From the NCBI GenBank assembly GCA_009786295.1, contig WQTN01000143.1, positions 1 to 33,704 of the forward strand: DNA of 33,704 nucleotides. Reading direction: 5' to 3'. The notes under the pieces are model-generated. The model saw only the letters and a program-made list of their open reading frames with translations, did not search any database and had not been told where the DNA came from. Source of the stretch: Methanomassiliicoccaceae archaeon. Lineage in GTDB: Archaea; Thermoplasmatota; Thermoplasmata; Methanomassiliicoccales; Methanomethylophilaceae. Every line of letters starts with the position of its first letter. Position 1 is the stretch's first letter. Position numbers and translations under genes: made by a program. Below, piece after piece: positions 17,023 to 25,462 of this stretch.

Positions 17023-17157
17023 CCTTCCAGCATGAAAACTGCTTTCGCAAACGGAGGACCGCTGCTTCGCCTATCACATGTGCCACATGCATCTGTTCAA
17101 GGTGTTTTTTTGTGCAAATTGCCATCTTTGAACGTGTGAGGAAATACCGATCAAGAG

Positions 17158-17691
17158 ATGCATGTTTTTTATCCGCAATGCCCATTACCATGCATGGACT
17201 GTGTGAAAGAAGGATTCATCGGGTTGCCGTCGCAGGAGAGGGTAGCGATGCTTCTTCTCAGGCACGGGATAAGGGTGGAGAACGGCACAGCCTACTGCAA
17301 CGATATAGAGCAATCGGATGCGGCGATAGCAAGGGCGGCGGGCGTAGACCGGAGGGTGGTAAGATCGGCGCTCGACAGGATATCAGCGGTTCCGGAATTG
17401 GACAAGGTGTTCTCGAAACTGCAGTCGATGCTGCTGCTCGCAGATGTCGCGCCGAGGATAGGCTGCACCACTGTGGAGATAATCCCCACGGATGCAACGA
17501 TGCCGGGAATATTGGCAGGAGTGATGGACATCGTCTACAGAGGCGGCCTCTCCGTGAGGCAGGCAGTGGTGGACGATCCGGGGGTGAGGACAGACTCTCA
17601 CCTGATAATAGTGGTCGACGGGCAGATCCCTCCCGAGCTGCTGCCGATGATAAAACAAAGCAGGGGCGTCCTGAGCGTCATACTCCGATGA
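17158..17691 (+). CDS. HTH-ACT regulator of amino acid metabolism (COG2150-like)
   Basis: A 177-residue protein resembling the archaeal family annotated as predicted regulators of amino acid metabolism. Residues about 50-75 (SDAAIARAAGVDRRVVRSAL) look like a helix-turn-helix, and about 102-177 form an ACT domain (VEIIPTDATMPGILAGVMDIVYRGGLS), a fold that usually binds an amino acid. The N-terminus carries CPLPCMDC, an unusual cysteine cluster (Cys8, Cys12, Cys15) that might bind a metal. The ATG at 17158 has no good Shine-Dalgarno site. The ATG at 17194 would remove the first two cysteines. The regulated genes are unknown; the his operators here are one possible target, by inference only. Confidence 0.75.
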   Translation: MHVFYPQCPLPCMDCVKEGFIGLPSQERVAMLLLRHGIRVENGTAYCNDIEQSDAAIARAAGVDRRVVRSALDRISAVPELDKVFSKLQSMLLLADVAPRIGCTTVEIIPTDATMPGILAGVMDIVYRGGLSVRQAVVDDPGVRTDSHLIIVVDGQIPPELLPMIKQSRGVLSVILR

Positions 17692-17726
17692 AGGCATCGG
17701 AAGCTGGCCTCTATGGAGAAAAGAGA

Positions 17727-17750
17727 AAAGATATGCTATCTTTCATTTAA
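17727..17750 (+). terminator. Hairpin after the ACT-domain regulator
   Basis: AAAGATA-TGC-TATCTTT (17727-17743) is a perfect 7+3+7 hairpin 36 bases after the stop codon, followed by CATTTAAC. The stem is AT-rich and the T run short, so it is a weak terminator candidate. Confidence 0.4.
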
Positions 17751-17788
17751 CCCAGAATATACGCGCGCAGATACCTAATTTTGGAGTA

Positions 17789-17800
17789 ATATTATATATC
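17789..17800 (+). promoter_or_regulatory. TATA-like box for the 1155-residue envelope gene
   Basis: TAATATTATATATC is the strongest TATA-like sequence in the 373-base gap before the gene. Initiation about 25 bases downstream would give a leader of roughly 240 bases that carries the hairpins at 17854-18021. Confidence 0.5.
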
Positions 17801-17853
17801 CCTACACGTATCAGTAACTCGTGCATATGTGCTGACGCATATATGGACAGCCT

Positions 17854-18021
17854 TTCGCAGCCTGCGAAGAACGTGCCCGTACACCATGCGGAGTACGGAC
17901 GGGCAAACCAAAGGTAAGGGATGGAAAAACTGAGGGATGCGGGATGAACATATGTTCTATTCCGCCGAATCGGTGTCATCACTTTCCTGTGAATGCCCGC
18001 CGCTCGTTTTTCGACGGGCAT
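17854..18021 (+). ncRNA. Leader RNA with alternating complementary segments
   Basis: Four segments recur: a TGCCCGT (17874-17880), b ACGGGCA (17899-17905), c TGCCCGC (17994-18000) and d ACGGGCA (18014-18020). Hairpins a:b and c:d can coexist, whereas b:c excludes both, the arrangement found in attenuators and riboswitch-like leaders. The c:d stem extends to ATGCCCG/CGGGCAT and ends about 30 bases before the ribosome site. A perfect palindrome TTCGCAG-C-CTGCGAA (17854-17868) precedes them. An alternative explanation is a stable leader that protects an abundant messenger. Confidence 0.45.
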
Positions 18022-18064
18022 GCTTGAGAGGCAGGAAATACAACTCAATAGAGGATGATTCCAA

Positions 18065-21000
18065 ATGAGAAAAGAAATGAAAAAAAACAATAAGATGGTC
18101 TTAGCCCTTGTTGTAGTTGCCGCCCTGGCGATGGTATCCATAGCGGGTATCGCGCTGAGCGACGACAGTGCTGCTGCTAAAATTAGCAACAACATTCTGA
18201 TACAACCCGGCGAGACATCTGCAGTAGATTATGACTTCTACGTGATAGAAGACAATCTGAGCACACCGATTAGCTTTGTGTTCAAAGTAGGCGAGGGAGG
18301 CAGCTACACTGGAACAGTCCAGCTCGGCACCCTGACAGCTGACGAAAAGACATACACCTCATACGGCGCATTGAAAATGGCCGGTGCAGGTGCAGTCCTG
18401 ATAACCGCTACTATGGAAAAAACAGACAGCGGTATCATCGCGTTCTTCACGATCAGCAACCTCAACAAGGACTTCGGCGGAGCAACGCCTGCCGGAACCT
18501 ATGAGTTGACAAAGGGACAGATAAAGCTGGGCTACTACGACGGTACCAACGGCGCATCCTTCTGCGGCAAGATCAAAGTAGGCGGTTTCACGGCAACAGC
18601 TAACTACGTTGCAGGTACGATCCTTGCGCTTGACTCAAAAGGAAAAGCAAGGATCTCCGGCGTGGCGGCATCTCCAGTGGAGATCCTGCCCAGCACCAAC
18701 GTTAGCTCCGATGATTTCAACGTACTTGACAGCGGTAAATATTACCCCAAGTACGACAGCCGTACGCTGGTCCTTGAGGGAGAGGCAACCATACAGTTCC
18801 CTGAGTCCTACCAGAAACTTCTGGATGACAACATGGGCGCCATCGTTGCTGACCTATTGCCTCCCGCCGTCCTTGTAGGTGTTCTGGAACACTTCATGGA
18901 TGCCCCGTTGGCGCCGCTGGTGCCTCCCATACTGCCTCTGGCAGGGATAAACCCTGGAACCTCGTTTGACATATTCGCCACCGACTCGGTCTATGTGACC
19001 GTAGAGGCAGGCGCAGTCATATCGGCAGGCGGATCGGAGAGACCGGCAACAGTGTCGGAGACTATAACCATCGAGACAGAAGCGGCCACGGCCTTTAGCG
19101 AAGCGTTCCTTGTGAGCAGCGATGGAAAAGTATACTCGGCATCGATAGTCGCAGGTCTGATAACATTTGAGTATGTGCCTTTCGGAACATACACGTTCGT
19201 CGCATATGACGGCACACAGATGTGGTACAGCACCGGCGCGAGAGTGTCCGCGACAAGTTTCACGCTGGGATCCGCGCTGAAAACATCGGCAGCGGCAGCC
19301 ACACCGACCATCGGCCTGTATGATGACGGCACCACTCCTCCATACAACGTATGGGGCTTCTTGTCGAGCACGTACTCAGTCGACTTTGCTCTGGATGTCA
19401 CTAACGATAAAGTACTGACCACAAAGGTCATTAAAGTGGACATCGGAGGCTCGGATGTGAACCTTATAGTGCTCATGGACGGGAACACCATAGTGCCCGT
19501 CGGCGGCACTGTAGATGTCGTCGTCATAGGCAGCGAAAGGATCCTCGGAAACCCTCAGAGGTACTTCCAAGGAACAGTTGACGACCCGGTTATACCAACC
19601 ACCATAACCACAGTGGTTAAAGCAAAGACGGGCTCAGCAGCTCTTGCAGTCGACGAGATAAGGGCAAAAGATTCCGATTCGGCAGGAGCCATCGCAGCAT
19701 ACATAGTTCTCGATGATCAGAAGATGCTCGTGAAAGGCGAGATGAACTTCATCTACTCGTCCAGTACCGTGTATGGAATGATGGCCATCGACAGCCGCGA
19801 CCCCTATGTTACCTTCGAGGGAGAGGGTATCATTTCTCACGGTGTAACGCCTGTAGTGACATATTCAGATGTCCCGGCCTTCCCGCTTGAAATGGCATCC
19901 GAAAACATGGTTGCAGCATACTATTATGTCAATGCACCCGCGACCGGAACAGTTACAAACTCAACATACTACTTCACATCACTCGCAAACGCAATAAAGA
20001 AAAGCAACGAAATAACGCTTATGGGAAAGCATGTCATACTTGTAGACACGACCCTCGATAACTCTGAGTTCAGCAGTATAACAATATACATCGGCACAGA
20101 CGCATCGCTGGAAGTCGGAAGACTCGATGACCCTGCAACCACAGAAGACGAGAGCGCAAACCCGAAGCTGACAGTACCGGCAAAGACAAAGATAATTGTC
20201 ACCGCTGGTGCAGACCACTACTCGGTCGTCAGCGGACAGGCCATATACGACGTTAAGCCCGCTGCAAGCGACGAGCCCGAGGCTGACATCCTGATCGAAG
20301 GTGCCAAGTACATCTACACCGATCTCGCAACAGCACTGGATATCTCGGTCAGCGGCGATGAGCTCAACCTCCGCCAGCCTGCAACCCTCAACAGGGATGC
20401 AACACTCAAGGCAGGCGTTAAGCTTGACGACAAGGGCTATGCAATCACCATACCGGAAGATGTTACAATGACCGTCAACGGGGATTTCAAATCCACGGGC
20501 AACATGGCAATCAATGGTACCATCAGGATCAACGGAAAGGCCAACTTCACCGGCGGTGGAACGGCGACCTTCGGTCCCAACGGAGCCATTGACATAATGT
20601 CTGCAGGTGTGCTCACCGTCGACACCTCCACAATAGTTGGAACCGTCAACAACGGTGCGATCACCGTCTCTGGTGAACTGGTTGCCAAGAACGGCGCGAC
20701 CATCTCTGCAAAGGTAATATCTGTCTCAGGCAAAGTCTCGGTTACTTCTTCAACTGTCACAGCCTTAAAAGAACTGTGGATAGGCGTAAAGCCTGTTCTG
20801 TCGCCTCTGTCTGAGGCATACACAAACACAGCTGTCATCAATGGTGCAATAACACTTGATCCGGCCGCTGCGGCATACGTGTATGGCAACTTCACAGTAG
20901 GCACGAAGATCATCCCGGCAGGGTTTGTAAAGACAGAGTACTTCATAGAGGACAACCTCTACATTACTCTGTACGCTGCAGCCTCACCCGGTGTGCTCCT

Positions 21001-21532
21001 TCCGATGCTCTATGAGGATCAGTTGAAAGACATCAAGATAAAAGAGTGGAGCACCGACAAGTATGGCAGAAATGAAGCAACCACCTTCCTCAGCCTGAAC
21101 CCCACCAAAGTCATTGGCGAGGCAGGATGGGAGAAACTCTACTGCGGTCTCGGCTGGGGCTATGAATGGGTAAAGTACAAGATCACATGTGAGACCTACC
21201 TTGGTGTAACATGGACGGTCAACGGACAAACCTATGTCGGCCCATACGTTGAGATCGAATACGGAAAGACTGTAGCCGCGAAAGCACTCGTTCAGCCCGG
21301 ATACGAAGGAACACCTGTCATCACTGCAAACGGTGGCGCCTACACAGCAGGCACTGCCATGAAAGTGACATCGGATGTCAACTTCGCGTTGAAAGACGGT
21401 AGCGTAGTCTTGGCCAGCGATAAGAAAGATGACGACGGCGGACTCACTCTCATTGAGATCCTGTTGATCATCATCGTGATAATAATCGCCGTAATAGCGA
21501 TAATCATCGCGATAAGGCTGCTGAGGTCCTGA
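18065..21532 (+). CDS. Envelope protein with beta-solenoid-like region, S-layer-like candidate
   Basis: A 1155-residue secreted protein with a signal peptide (MVLALVVVAALAMVSIAGIA, then LSDDSAAA) and one C-terminal membrane helix (LTLIEILLIIIVIIIAVIAI) ending in basic RLLRS. The middle is beta-rich with few cysteines. Residues about 740-900 carry short gly- and asn-rich strands (MAINGTIRINGKANFTG, GELVAKNGATISAK) typical of a beta-helix. The C-terminal half from about 740 is related to the 439-residue protein at 32237-33556. Codons favour C-ending forms, as in highly expressed genes, and a leader plus terminator frame it as a single gene. GAGG lies ten bases before the ATG. A surface-layer role is inference. 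Confidence 0.85.
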   Translation: MRKEMKKNNKMVLALVVVAALAMVSIAGIALSDDSAAAKISNNILIQPGETSAVDYDFYVIEDNLSTPISFVFKVGEGGSYTGTVQLGTLTADEKTYTSYGALKMAGAGAVLITATMEKTDSGIIAFFTISNLNKDFGGATPAGTYELTKGQIKLGYYDGTNGASFCGKIKVGGFTATANYVAGTILALDSKGKARISGVAASPVEILPSTNVSSDDFNVLDSGKYYPKYDSRTLVLEGEATIQFPESYQKLLDDNMGAIVADLLPPAVLVGVLEHFMDAPLAPLVPPILPLAGINPGTSFDIFATDSVYVTVEAGAVISAGGSERPATVSETITIETEAATAFSEAFLVSSDGKVYSASIVAGLITFEYVPFGTYTFVAYDGTQMWYSTGARVSATSFTLGSALKTSAAAATPTIGLYDDGTTPPYNVWGFLSSTYSVDFALDVTNDKVLTTKVIKVDIGGSDVNLIVLMDGNTIVPVGGTVDVVVIGSERILGNPQRYFQGTVDDPVIPTTITTVVKAKTGSAALAVDEIRAKDSDSAGAIAAYIVLDDQKMLVKGEMNFIYSSSTVYGMMAIDSRDPYVTFEGEGIISHGVTPVVTYSDVPAFPLEMASENMVAAYYYVNAPATGTVTNSTYYFTSLANAIKKSNEITLMGKHVILVDTTLDNSEFSSITIYIGTDASLEVGRLDDPATTEDESANPKLTVPAKTKIIVTAGADHYSVVSGQAIYDVKPAASDEPEADILIEGAKYIYTDLATALDISVSGDELNLRQPATLNRDATLKAGVKLDDKGYAITIPEDVTMTVNGDFKSTGNMAINGTIRINGKANFTGGGTATFGPNGAIDIMSAGVLTVDTSTIVGTVNNGAITVSGELVAKNGATISAKVISVSGKVSVTSSTVTALKELWIGVKPVLSPLSEAYTNTAVINGAITLDPAAAAYVYGNFTVGTKIIPAGFVKTEYFIEDNLYITLYAAASPGVLLPMLYEDQLKDIKIKEWSTDKYGRNEATTFLSLNPTKVIGEAGWEKLYCGLGWGYEWVKYKITCETYLGVTWTVNGQTYVGPYVEIEYGKTVAAKALVQPGYEGTPVITANGGAYTAGTAMKVTSDVNFALKDGSVVLASDKKDDDGGLTLIEILLIIIVIIIAVIAIIIAIRLLRS

Positions 21533-21582
21533 TCTGGAAAAAAGGTAGAAAGGAATCATCCTTAAAAACAGAAAACCAAACC

Positions 21583-21617
21583 GGGGAGAAATCCCCTTCT
21601 TAACTTTCTTTTCTTAA
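21583..21617 (+). terminator. Terminator after the 1155-residue envelope gene
   Basis: GGGGA-GAAA-TCCCC (21583-21596), a five-base-pair stem with a stable GAAA loop, is followed by the pyrimidine-rich TTCTTAACTTTCTTTTCTT. It lies 50 bases after the stop codon. Confidence 0.7.
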
Positions 21618-21640
21618 TGATTTTCTCTGTTCAACATGAA

Positions 21641-21653
21641 CATAATAAATAAT
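21641..21653 (+). promoter_or_regulatory. TATA-like box for the ABC-F gene
   Basis: CATAATAAATAAT is centred about 27 bases before the ATG at 21673, the spacing expected for a leaderless transcript. This argues for the ATG rather than the in-frame GTG three codons upstream. Confidence 0.5.
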
Positions 21654-21672
21654 TCAAACCGATGTGGAAAGC

Positions 21673-23475
21673 ATGCTTCTGAAAGCTCAGGCCGTTACGA
21701 AATCATTCGGTCCTGTGAAGGTCCTGACCGATGCCAGCCTCCAGATCAATGAAGGAGACAGCATAGGGCTTATCGGGATAAACGGCGCAGGCAAAAGCAC
21801 ATTCCTCAAGATACTGCTGGGAGAATTGAGGCCAGACACAGGGGAACTCACCAGATACACCGATGAGATAGGATATCTCGAACAATTCCCGGAGTCGTCA
21901 TCCCGATTCACGGTAAGGGACGTTCTCGGAAGGCCGTACGGGCACATTGAGAACATAAAGAAGAGGATGAGGGACATAGAGGCCGCAATGTCCTCCGGAG
22001 ACAATGTCGACTGGAACGCACTGGCCGCAGAATGCTCTCAGCTGGAAAGGGACCTGAAAAGCTCGGATGTCCAGGACGAAGGCAAGCTTCTGAGATCCCT
22101 GAAGAAAGTAGGCCTGTCGCAGGATATCATGGACCGCACCATGGATTCCATCTCCGGCGGCGAAAGAACAAAAGTGATGCTGTCCAGGATACTCGTGCAG
22201 GCGGACGACTGCGATATTCTGGTCATGGACGAGCCGACATCCCACCTGGACGTTGAAACAGTCGAGTGGCTGGAGGACTATCTCCTGAAATCCCACTGCG
22301 CTCTGCTGGTGATAAGCCACGACCGTTATTTTTTGGACAAGATAGCCACGAGGATGACGGAGATATCGATGGGGAAGACAAGGGAGTACAAAGGGAACTA
22401 CACCGAATTCATAACAAAGAAGATGCTTGACCTCGACCGGATGGAAAAAGAATACAAGAAATACGCCAACAACAAAAAACGGCAGGAAGAGATCGCAGAG
22501 CAGCTTCACAAGGACCAGTGGTACCTTACCACGCACAAAACAAGGAATAAACTTATTTCCAAGATGGAAGAAAAAGAAAAGCCCGAGGAGAACAAAGAGA
22601 TAACAGTCAGGATACAGGCAGCTCCCAAATCCGGAAAGAACGTCATCACCTGCAAAGGATTATCGGTGGAACTCGGAGGGCGGACGATCCTTGAGAACGT
22701 GGAACTTGATATTCAGAAAGGAGATAAGATCGGAGTTTTCGGTTCGAATGGGGAAGGCAAGTCCACGCTCATCAAGGCTTTGTTGGAGAAGGTACCGAGC
22801 AAAGGCGAACTGTGGGTCGCCCCCGGAGCGAAGATAGGGTATTATTCTCAAAACCATGAAGGACTGGACCTTCTTCTGACAGCCGAAGAACAGATAATGA
22901 AGGTCATAGGCAAGGAAAGGAGAGGGGATGCAAGGTCAATCCTGTCAAGGATGCTCCTTTCAGGCGACGATGTTGACAGGCCTATGAAGACCCTCTCCGG
23001 AGGTCAGAGGGCGAGAGTCGCCTTGTGCATGCTTCTCCTGGAAGAGACCAATGTTCTTGTATTAGATGAGCCGACCAACTATCTGGACATACCGGCGAGA
23101 CATGCTGTCGAAGAAGCGCTCAACGAATATGACGGCACGATAATCGCCATCACCCACGACAGGTATTTTTTGGACACGGTCTGCACAAAGGTCGCAGAGG
23201 TGAAGAGTAAAGGCGTGAGGATGTACAACGGCACGTATTCGGAGATGAGAGGCAGGCCGAACACAAAAGAAGTGGTCATGGACGCTGACGAATACAGGGT
23301 CCTTTTACCCTTCACAAATTGGGTGACAAGTAAGAAATACGCTAAGAACGACCGTGTGCTCATAACTCCTGCAGAGATAAGCGGTTTCCAGTGGGCGCTG
23401 GACCAGGGCAAGCTGAAAAAGACCGGGGGGCGCCAGAGAAAGAAAGTGTCTGCGCTGCAGGAAGATGAGGTCTGA
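21673..23475 (+). CDS. ABC-F family ATPase
   Basis: A 600-residue soluble protein with two ABC cassettes and no membrane segment, as in ABC-F proteins, which usually act on the ribosome and assist translation or resist antibiotics. Cassette 1 has INGAGKST, SISGGERTK and LVMDEPTSHLD; cassette 2 has SNGEGKST, TLSGGQRARV and LVLDEPTNYLD. The charged linker between them (about 245-320, rich in K and E) corresponds to the P-site tRNA interaction motif. Both catalytic glutamates are present. The C-terminal roughly 70 residues are basic and specific to this protein. ATG at 21673 is preferred to GTG at 21664 for promoter spacing. Substrate specificity cannot be read from sequence. Confidence 0.92.
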   Translation: MLLKAQAVTKSFGPVKVLTDASLQINEGDSIGLIGINGAGKSTFLKILLGELRPDTGELTRYTDEIGYLEQFPESSSRFTVRDVLGRPYGHIENIKKRMRDIEAAMSSGDNVDWNALAAECSQLERDLKSSDVQDEGKLLRSLKKVGLSQDIMDRTMDSISGGERTKVMLSRILVQADDCDILVMDEPTSHLDVETVEWLEDYLLKSHCALLVISHDRYFLDKIATRMTEISMGKTREYKGNYTEFITKKMLDLDRMEKEYKKYANNKKRQEEIAEQLHKDQWYLTTHKTRNKLISKMEEKEKPEENKEITVRIQAAPKSGKNVITCKGLSVELGGRTILENVELDIQKGDKIGVFGSNGEGKSTLIKALLEKVPSKGELWVAPGAKIGYYSQNHEGLDLLLTAEEQIMKVIGKERRGDARSILSRMLLSGDDVDRPMKTLSGGQRARVALCMLLLEETNVLVLDEPTNYLDIPARHAVEEALNEYDGTIIAITHDRYFLDTVCTKVAEVKSKGVRMYNGTYSEMRGRPNTKEVVMDADEYRVLLPFTNWVTSKKYAKNDRVLITPAEISGFQWALDQGKLKKTGGRQRKKVSALQEDEV

Positions 23476-23513
23476 TCTTTCTTTTATTGAAGATGCTATA
23501 TCAATTTTACAGA

Positions 23514-23559
23514 GGTTTTGCACAAGATTTGTGGCATTTTCTGCATACGATTTGTGGTA
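23514..23559. repeat. Two 23-base direct repeats between ABC-F and antiporter genes
   Basis: GATTTGTGG occurs at 23526-23534 and 23549-23557, exactly 23 bases apart. The surrounding 23-base units match at about 17 of 23 positions, sharing GCA before the core. A looser GCTTTGTGA is at 23592-23600. They lie in the 230-base gap after the ABC-F stop, upstream of the antiporter promoter. The gap holds no gene that I can see. Confidence 0.5.
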
Positions 23560-23678
23560 AAAAAACCCATCAAATAATTCTATGGCATTATGCTTTGTGA
23601 AGGGTATCAAAATCAACTGTGGGTATTGAACATATTTGTTCTGACGCAGCAACATAGTCTAAAAGGGGCTATAATCGG

Positions 23679-23691
23679 CAAATAATTTTTT
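23679..23691 (+). promoter_or_regulatory. TATA-like box for the antiporter gene
   Basis: CAAATAATTTTTT ends about 15 bases before the ATG at 23706 and is centred near minus 21; an ATAATC just upstream adds to the AT-rich stretch. The ATG lacks a clear Shine-Dalgarno site, consistent with a leaderless or nearly leaderless message. Confidence 0.4.
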
Positions 23692-23705
23692 ACTAAAAAG
23701 AGTAT

Positions 23706-25457
23706 ATGGATTTGGGTGTATTATTGGATGAAGCGACGTTTCTTTTGAACATGACGTTCCTGCTGCTTGTAGCGGGGATATGTTCTGTCGTTTTCAAGAA
23801 ACTAAGGATGCCCGCCATAATCGGGTATCTTGCCGCAGGAATAATCCTCGCAAACTATTGGGTCGGCGAATCCGAGGAAACTGAGAGCATCATAAGCATT
23901 CTTTCATCGATGGGACTGGTCCTGCTGATGTTCTGCATCGGAATGGAGCTCAATCTGAAGAAGTTGAGAAAGACAGGAGCATTCGCTGTAATGGTAGCGC
24001 TTGTCCAGATACCGCTGATGATCAGCGGAGGATACATTTTCGGGCTCATTATGGGCTGGGACATGATCACCTCGATCCTTTTCGGGGCGATAATATCCGG
24101 ATCAAGCACCGCGGTGGTAACCGCGGTACTTAAAGATCAGGGAAGGCTCTCGAAAGAAGACATCGATACCATAATTCTGATAACAGTGGTGGAGGACGTC
24201 GTGCAGGTCGTGATGCTGTCCATGGCAGCCCCTCTGCTGACAGGAAGCCCGATGGAACTGGACTCCATGATATGGATGATAATGATAATCCTTGTCTTCA
24301 TGATCGTGGCCGTATCCGTCGGCCTCCTCTTTGTCCCGCGTGCGCTTGACTGGATCGCGTCCAAGATGCCGAACGAGATCCTGTTGGTAACGGCGGTGGG
24401 GATGTGTTTCGCGATGGCCCTGATGTCTGTCTGGATAGGAATGTCTATGGCCATCGGCGCATTCCTTATGGGAGTGGTCGTATCCCAGGCTGCCTCAAGA
24501 AGTACGATAGAGCACGACATAACGCCGATGAAAGACATTTTCATGGCGATGTTCTTCATATCGGTCGGTCTGGAGATAGCGCCGCAAGGACTTATCGACA
24601 ATTTCGTCCTGACGATGCTGATATTCGCTGTTTATGCGGTTCTGAAGGCCGGAAGCGTCCTCTTTGCTTACTTCGTCGGCAACAGGCCCATGCGCATCGG
24701 CTTCCTTTCATCGGTAAGTTTGGTGGTAATGGGAGAATTCGCATTCATTATAGCTAAAGCCGGGCTGGACGCGGGAGTATTATCGGAGTCATTCTATACC
24801 TCTGTGGTAAGCGCGGCATTGGTGTCCATGATATTCCTGCCGATCTTTACCAGCCGCTCCGGCAAAATATGCGATTACGTATACGAGAACTCTCCAAAAT
24901 TCCTTGCCAACTCTTTGCATAAAGCCGAGTCCATAAGGGAAAGACATTACTCGAAGATAGCGCTGTCGTCAAAATCCACATCATCCAAATTCAGAGAAAG
25001 GGCGGTCCTAGCATATCTGTTCGTTCTTTTGCTCTTTGTAATCGAGATCGTGTTCTTCTTATTCACGCCGGCCATGACCGATTTCATTTATGAGAACATA
25101 GGCGGAAACGTAACGTACGGCATATGCTATACCATTGTGCTTGCGATAAACTTCGTGGCTATCGCCATTCCGCTGTACAGTCTGATCAAACACCTCAAGT
25201 TCGTTGAGAAAGTTCTTATCGATTCGGAAAGAAAAGCAGAAGCAAGAGGAGAAGGCAACCTTCAGCGCAGGGTCATAAAGTTCTACAAAGCATTCGTGAG
25301 GATAAACAACTGGGTGCTTGTATTCATTTTCGCGTTCGTGATCCTGATATTGGTGCCAAGCAGCGTTGGGCTTGTAGAGCACATATTAGCAATGCTGGGC
25401 GGAATAGGGATAATTGTCCTTATCTATGCGTTCAGGAGCAGATCGAGCGCGGATTGA
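23706..25457 (+). CDS. CPA2-type cation/proton antiporter
   Basis: A 583-residue polytopic membrane protein. The first about 385 residues are a Na+/H+ exchanger domain of the monovalent cation:proton antiporter-2 family: RMPAIIGYLAAGIILA (34-49), GLVLLMFCIGMEL (70-82), GAIISGSSTAVVTAVLKDQG (127-146). The ion-binding segment reads VVEDVVQVV with a Glu163-Asp164 pair where many electrogenic members have Asp-Asp. Instead of a cytosolic TrkA-N domain it has three or four further hydrophobic stretches after residue about 430. It likely exports Na+ or K+ in exchange for protons; the ion is not determinable here. It ends five bases from the convergent homocitrate synthase gene. Confidence 0.88.
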   Translation: MDLGVLLDEATFLLNMTFLLLVAGICSVVFKKLRMPAIIGYLAAGIILANYWVGESEETESIISILSSMGLVLLMFCIGMELNLKKLRKTGAFAVMVALVQIPLMISGGYIFGLIMGWDMITSILFGAIISGSSTAVVTAVLKDQGRLSKEDIDTIILITVVEDVVQVVMLSMAAPLLTGSPMELDSMIWMIMIILVFMIVAVSVGLLFVPRALDWIASKMPNEILLVTAVGMCFAMALMSVWIGMSMAIGAFLMGVVVSQAASRSTIEHDITPMKDIFMAMFFISVGLEIAPQGLIDNFVLTMLIFAVYAVLKAGSVLFAYFVGNRPMRIGFLSSVSLVVMGEFAFIIAKAGLDAGVLSESFYTSVVSAALVSMIFLPIFTSRSGKICDYVYENSPKFLANSLHKAESIRERHYSKIALSSKSTSSKFRERAVLAYLFVLLLFVIEIVFFLFTPAMTDFIYENIGGNVTYGICYTIVLAINFVAIAIPLYSLIKHLKFVEKVLIDSERKAEARGEGNLQRRVIKFYKAFVRINNWVLVFIFAFVILILVPSSVGLVEHILAMLGGIGIIVLIYAFRSRSSAD

Positions 25458-25462
25458 TACGC

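Noticed and set aside
16375-17157. tRNA, RNase P RNA or SRP RNA in the long divergent gap
   Set aside because: I looked for the GGTTCRA T-loop, GAGGAAAGTCC and the SRP GGAAG/AGCAGG elements and did not find them in a consistent order.
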